6,838 nucleotides of DNA from an uncultured Collinsella sp. (GTDB lineage: Bacteria; Actinomycetota; Coriobacteriia; Coriobacteriales; Coriobacteriaceae): contig CAAENI010000107.1 of NCBI GenBank assembly GCA_900757285.1, forward strand, positions 1 through 6,838. The letters run 5' to 3'. Position 1 is the first letter of the stretch, and every line of letters begins with the position of its first letter. This document shows, piece after piece, positions 6,179 to 6,838 of the stretch. Under the pieces are notes generated by a model. That model searched no databases and was not told the DNA's origin. It was given only the letters and a program-made list of their open reading frames with translations. The position numbers and the translations under genes are program-made.

Positions 6179-6205
6179 CAATTGTTACCTCAAATTTGAC
6201 AATTG
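6179..6205. promoter_or_regulatory. Inverted repeat overlapping a TTGACA box in the divergent intergenic region
   Basis: CAATTGT (6179-6185) and ACAATTG (6199-6205) are perfect 7-bp arms around 13 bases. A consensus -35 hexamer TTGACA (6196-6201, + strand) overlaps the right arm. No good -10 lies at the right distance, so this may be an operator for the 6324 gene, a promoter with a weak -10, or chance in an A/T-rich stretch. Confidence 0.35.
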
Positions 6206-6251
6206 CTTACGAGCCGCCGACCTTGTAGTTTCCTGCCGTTCGTGGAAATCG

Positions 6252-6279
6252 TTGGGACGCGCCATATGTACGCTAGTAT
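6252..6279 (+). promoter_or_regulatory. Candidate promoter of the 6324 gene
   Basis: TTGGGA (6252-6257) and TAGTAT (6274-6279) are spaced by 16 bases; each matches the sigma-70 consensus at four of six positions. A second possible -10, TATAAA (6297-6302), is closer to the gene but lacks a -35. The choice is uncertain. Confidence 0.35.
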
Positions 6280-6326
6280 GTATGAGTTGAGCGACATATA
6301 AATAAGCATGTAACGGAGTACATATG
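6263..6326 (+). promoter_or_regulatory. Inverted repeat whose right arm contains the start codon of the 6324 gene
   Basis: CATATGTAC (6263-6271) and GTACATATG (6318-6326) are a perfect 9-bp inverted repeat with a 46-base loop. The right arm covers the ATG and the last base of the Shine-Dalgarno. If transcription starts upstream of 6263 the leader could fold and hide the start codon. With TAGTAT at 6274 as the -10 the left arm would not be transcribed, so the role is uncertain. Confidence 0.3.
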
Positions 6327-6838
6327 TCACCAAACAGCGATTCCATCCTTTCCCAGGAGCTCTCGCGCCGCACTGCCCTTAAGGCCCTGTTCGGCGCCGC
6401 TTCTGCGGCAGTTCTTTTTGGCCTGCCCACTCGCGCCCATGCGGCGGAGGCTTCCAAAGAAACCACCGATAAATTGAATGCCGCCCAGGCCCAGCTCGAC
6501 GAGGTTCAGGCCCAGCTCGACAGCATCGCAAATGAGTATGCGGCGCTGGCCAACAAGAATGCCCAGACCCTCAACGACATCGAGAATGTCCAGGGCAAGA
6601 TTGACGACACGCAGGCCCAGATCGATGAAAAGAAGGCCGAGCTCAAGAAGAAGCGCAACGACCTTTCCGATCGCGTGGCCGCCAGCTACAAGTCCGGCGG
6701 TACGAACATCCTGTCGCTGCTGCTGGCCTCTGGCTCGTTTGAGGAACTCGTCGCCAACGCGCATTACGTTGAGAAGATCAACAAGAGCGACCGCGATGCC
6801 ATCGAGGATATCCAGACGATTCAGGCTGAGCTCGACGC
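6324..6838 (+). CDS. Exported coiled-coil protein, N-terminal part; PcsB-like peptidoglycan hydrolase candidate
   Basis: The gene starts here and runs off the right edge with 171 codons visible. The start is secure: GGAG (6315-6318) lies five bases upstream and an in-frame TAA at 6303-6305 excludes earlier starts. Residues 14-20 read SRRTALK, close to the twin-arginine consensus SRRxFLK. A hydrophobic stretch (about 21-34) and an AHA/AEA cleavage site after residue 40 follow, so Tat export is likely although Sec cannot be excluded. From about residue 42 a long Q/A/L/D/K-rich heptad coiled coil begins. The stretch YKSGGTNILSLLLASGSFEE near residues 120-140 is typical of the coiled-coil domain of PcsB and related NlpC/P60 or CHAP cell-wall hydrolases, where the coil restrains the catalytic domain and meets FtsEX-type partners. 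The catalytic domain would lie beyond the window, so enzymatic function is inference. Confidence 0.85.
   Translation, partial: MSPNSDSILSQELSRRTALKALFGAASAAVLFGLPTRAHAAEASKETTDKLNAAQAQLDEVQAQLDSIANEYAALANKNAQTLNDIENVQGKIDDTQAQIDEKKAELKKKRNDLSDRVAASYKSGGTNILSLLLASGSFEELVANAHYVEKINKSDRDAIEDIQTIQAELD

Overview
The window is G+C-rich with strong G/C bias at third codon positions. It carries Shine-Dalgarno-led genes and intrinsic terminators, and its protein signatures look like a high-GC Gram-positive gut anaerobe. Class Coriobacteriia, probably Collinsella or a close relative, is my best guess. That is an inference from protein style and composition, not a database result.

Layout. The 3' end of a sugar ABC-transporter ATPase (MalK/UgpC/MsmX type) runs in from the left on the + strand and ends at 417, followed by a strong terminator (486-529). 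A convergent gene-free stretch (418-873) then holds an array of three 57-bp palindromic units at an 80-81 bp period (557-774). I do not recognise these units, and they are the most unusual thing in the window. Next come three - strand genes: glgP (glycogen/maltodextrin phosphorylase, 874-3141), malQ (4-alpha-glucanotransferase, 3270-4775) and galE (UDP-glucose 4-epimerase, 4996-6057). galE has its own promoter and terminator. malQ and glgP look like a two-gene transcription unit starting at a promoter near 4861-4890, which overlaps an operator-like inverted repeat; a very stable GC hairpin (3188-3221) lies between the two genes. On the right, a divergent + strand gene starts at 6324 and leaves the window. 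It encodes an exported coiled-coil protein resembling the N-terminal part of PcsB-type peptidoglycan hydrolases, with a twin-arginine-like signal peptide.

How the genes fit together. MalQ disproportionates short malto-oligosaccharides into longer chains, and GlgP phosphorolyses those chains to glucose-1-phosphate. The flanking ABC ATPase could energise uptake of the same sugars, though its other subunits are outside the window. GalE interconverts UDP-glucose and UDP-galactose, linking this carbon to galactose use and cell-envelope glycans. The region is mostly ordinary carbohydrate-metabolism core. The points worth a second look are the palindrome array, the Asn at the GalE specificity position, the malQ operator candidate, and the exported coiled-coil protein.
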